Shown: positions 4,958-5,474 of the stretch, one piece after another
Numbering within the stretch: position 1 is the first letter of the stretch
How the letters are laid out: each line of letters starts with the position of its first letter
Assembly (NCBI GenBank): GCA_035651595.1
Contig: DASRFJ010000216.1
Location: forward strand, 1 to 5,474
Origin: JAFARZ01 sp035651595
GTDB lineage: Bacteria; Actinomycetota; Actinomycetes; Streptosporangiales; Streptosporangiaceae
Direction of reading: 5' to 3'
Length of the DNA stretch: 5,474 nucleotides
The notes under the pieces: generated by a model
What the model was told of the DNA's origin: nothing
What the model saw: the letters and a program-made list of their open reading frames with translations, nothing else
Databases searched by the model: none
Program-made: the position numbers and the translations under genes

Positions 4958-5474
4958 ATGCGAGGTCGCGTGTTGTCCACGTTCGGGGCCGCCGCGCTCG
5001 GCTGCGGCATGCTGTCCGCCTGGGCGCTGCCCGCGAGCGCCGGGGTGTGGGGCACGCCGCGGGTCCTGCTCGTCGGCAGCTACCACGGTATGGCCGGCCG
5101 GTACCGGACCATCCAGGCCGCGGTGAACGCCGCGCACAAGGGCGATTTCATCCTGGTCGGTCCCGGCGACTATCACGAGACCGCGGACGAGACCGGCCCG
5201 TATGGCAATCCGTCCGACGGTGAGATGGGCGGCGTCTTCATCAGCAAGTCCGGCCTCACGCTGCGTGGCATGAACCGCGACACGGTGATCGTGGACGGCA
5301 CGAAGGCCGGCGCCGCCCCGTGCAGCTCGCAGGCGGCGGACCAGAACTTCGGCCGGGCCGGCACGAAGGGCGCGGCGGTCGGCCGCAACGGCATCCTGGT
5401 CTGGAAGGCGAACGACGTCAGCATCGAGAACCTCACCGTCTGCAACTTCCTCGCCGGTACCGGCGCGTCCGGCA
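4958..5474 (+). CDS. Secreted right-handed beta-helix (pectate-lyase-like) protein, N-terminal part
   Basis: The frame from ATG 4958 is open to the window edge, giving 172 residues so far. A Sec signal peptide is clear: MRGR, a hydrophobic stretch (about 5-24) and an ASA cleavage site (26-28). Cys16 lies in ALGC, which is not a good lipobox, so secretion rather than lipid anchoring is favoured. The mature part opens with YRTIQAAVNAAHKGDFILVGPGDYHE (49-74 region). This is the standard entry motif of parallel beta-helix proteins, where a periodic strand pattern follows 'GD-I-V-PG-Y-E'. Beta-helix rungs continue at GVFISKSGLTLRGMNRDTVIVDG and at NGILVWKANDVSIENLTVCNF. Such proteins are often polysaccharide lyases, epimerases or surface/spore-coat proteins. 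Active-site residues are not within this part, so the substrate is unknown. Cys122 and Cys162 may pair. It is transcribed divergently from the PadR operon. Confidence 0.85.
   Translation, partial: MRGRVLSTFGAAALGCGMLSAWALPASAGVWGTPRVLLVGSYHGMAGRYRTIQAAVNAAHKGDFILVGPGDYHETADETGPYGNPSDGEMGGVFISKSGLTLRGMNRDTVIVDGTKAGAAPCSSQAADQNFGRAGTKGAAVGRNGILVWKANDVSIENLTVCNFLAGTGASG

Overview
The window looks like chromosomal DNA from a high-GC actinomycete. Third codon positions are strongly G/C, GTG starts are used, and the gene families (PadR regulator, MacB-type ABC ATPase, FtsX-like permease with an N-terminal NPYQAT/GPD segment) are typical of Streptomyces, Micromonospora, Actinoplanes and relatives. 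The genus cannot be fixed from the sequence.

Layout. (1) Positions 1-130, plus strand: the last 42 codons of an unrecognised gene that enters from the left. (2) Positions 183-4624, minus strand: a compact four-gene operon read right to left. It contains a PadR-family repressor (4624-4088), an ABC exporter ATPase (from 4091, overlapping the PadR stop as ATGA), an FtsX/MacB-like permease (3349-1538) and a PLP-dependent threonine aldolase/beta-eliminating lyase-like enzyme (1511-183). (3) Positions 4625-4957: a regulatory interval with the PadR promoter, a pair of 15-bp operator-like direct repeats exactly 21 bp apart, a possible 51-codon membrane-peptide ORF or gene remnant on the plus strand, and a 16-bp dyad. 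(4) From 4958, plus strand: the start of a secreted right-handed beta-helix (pectate-lyase-like) protein that runs off the right edge.

How the parts fit. PadR probably represses its own operon through the repeats overlapping its promoter, and is presumably relieved by a ligand. The ATPase and permease would form an ABC3-type efflux or membrane-stress transporter. The PLP enzyme, 26 nt behind the permease, is co-transcribed, but its substrate is unknown.

Two irregularities stand out. The ATPase gene carries one apparent extra base near its 3' end (3388/3389). Removing it restores a family-like C-terminus and a stop 6 nt before the permease start. As written, the frame instead runs about 450 nt into the permease gene. 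Second, the PLP-enzyme gene ends in a 17-bp tandem repeat that encodes a Pro/Ala-rich tail. Because 17 is not a multiple of 3, any change in copy number would rewrite the C-terminus. I see no convincing new defence or mobile system; these are the points most worth checking.
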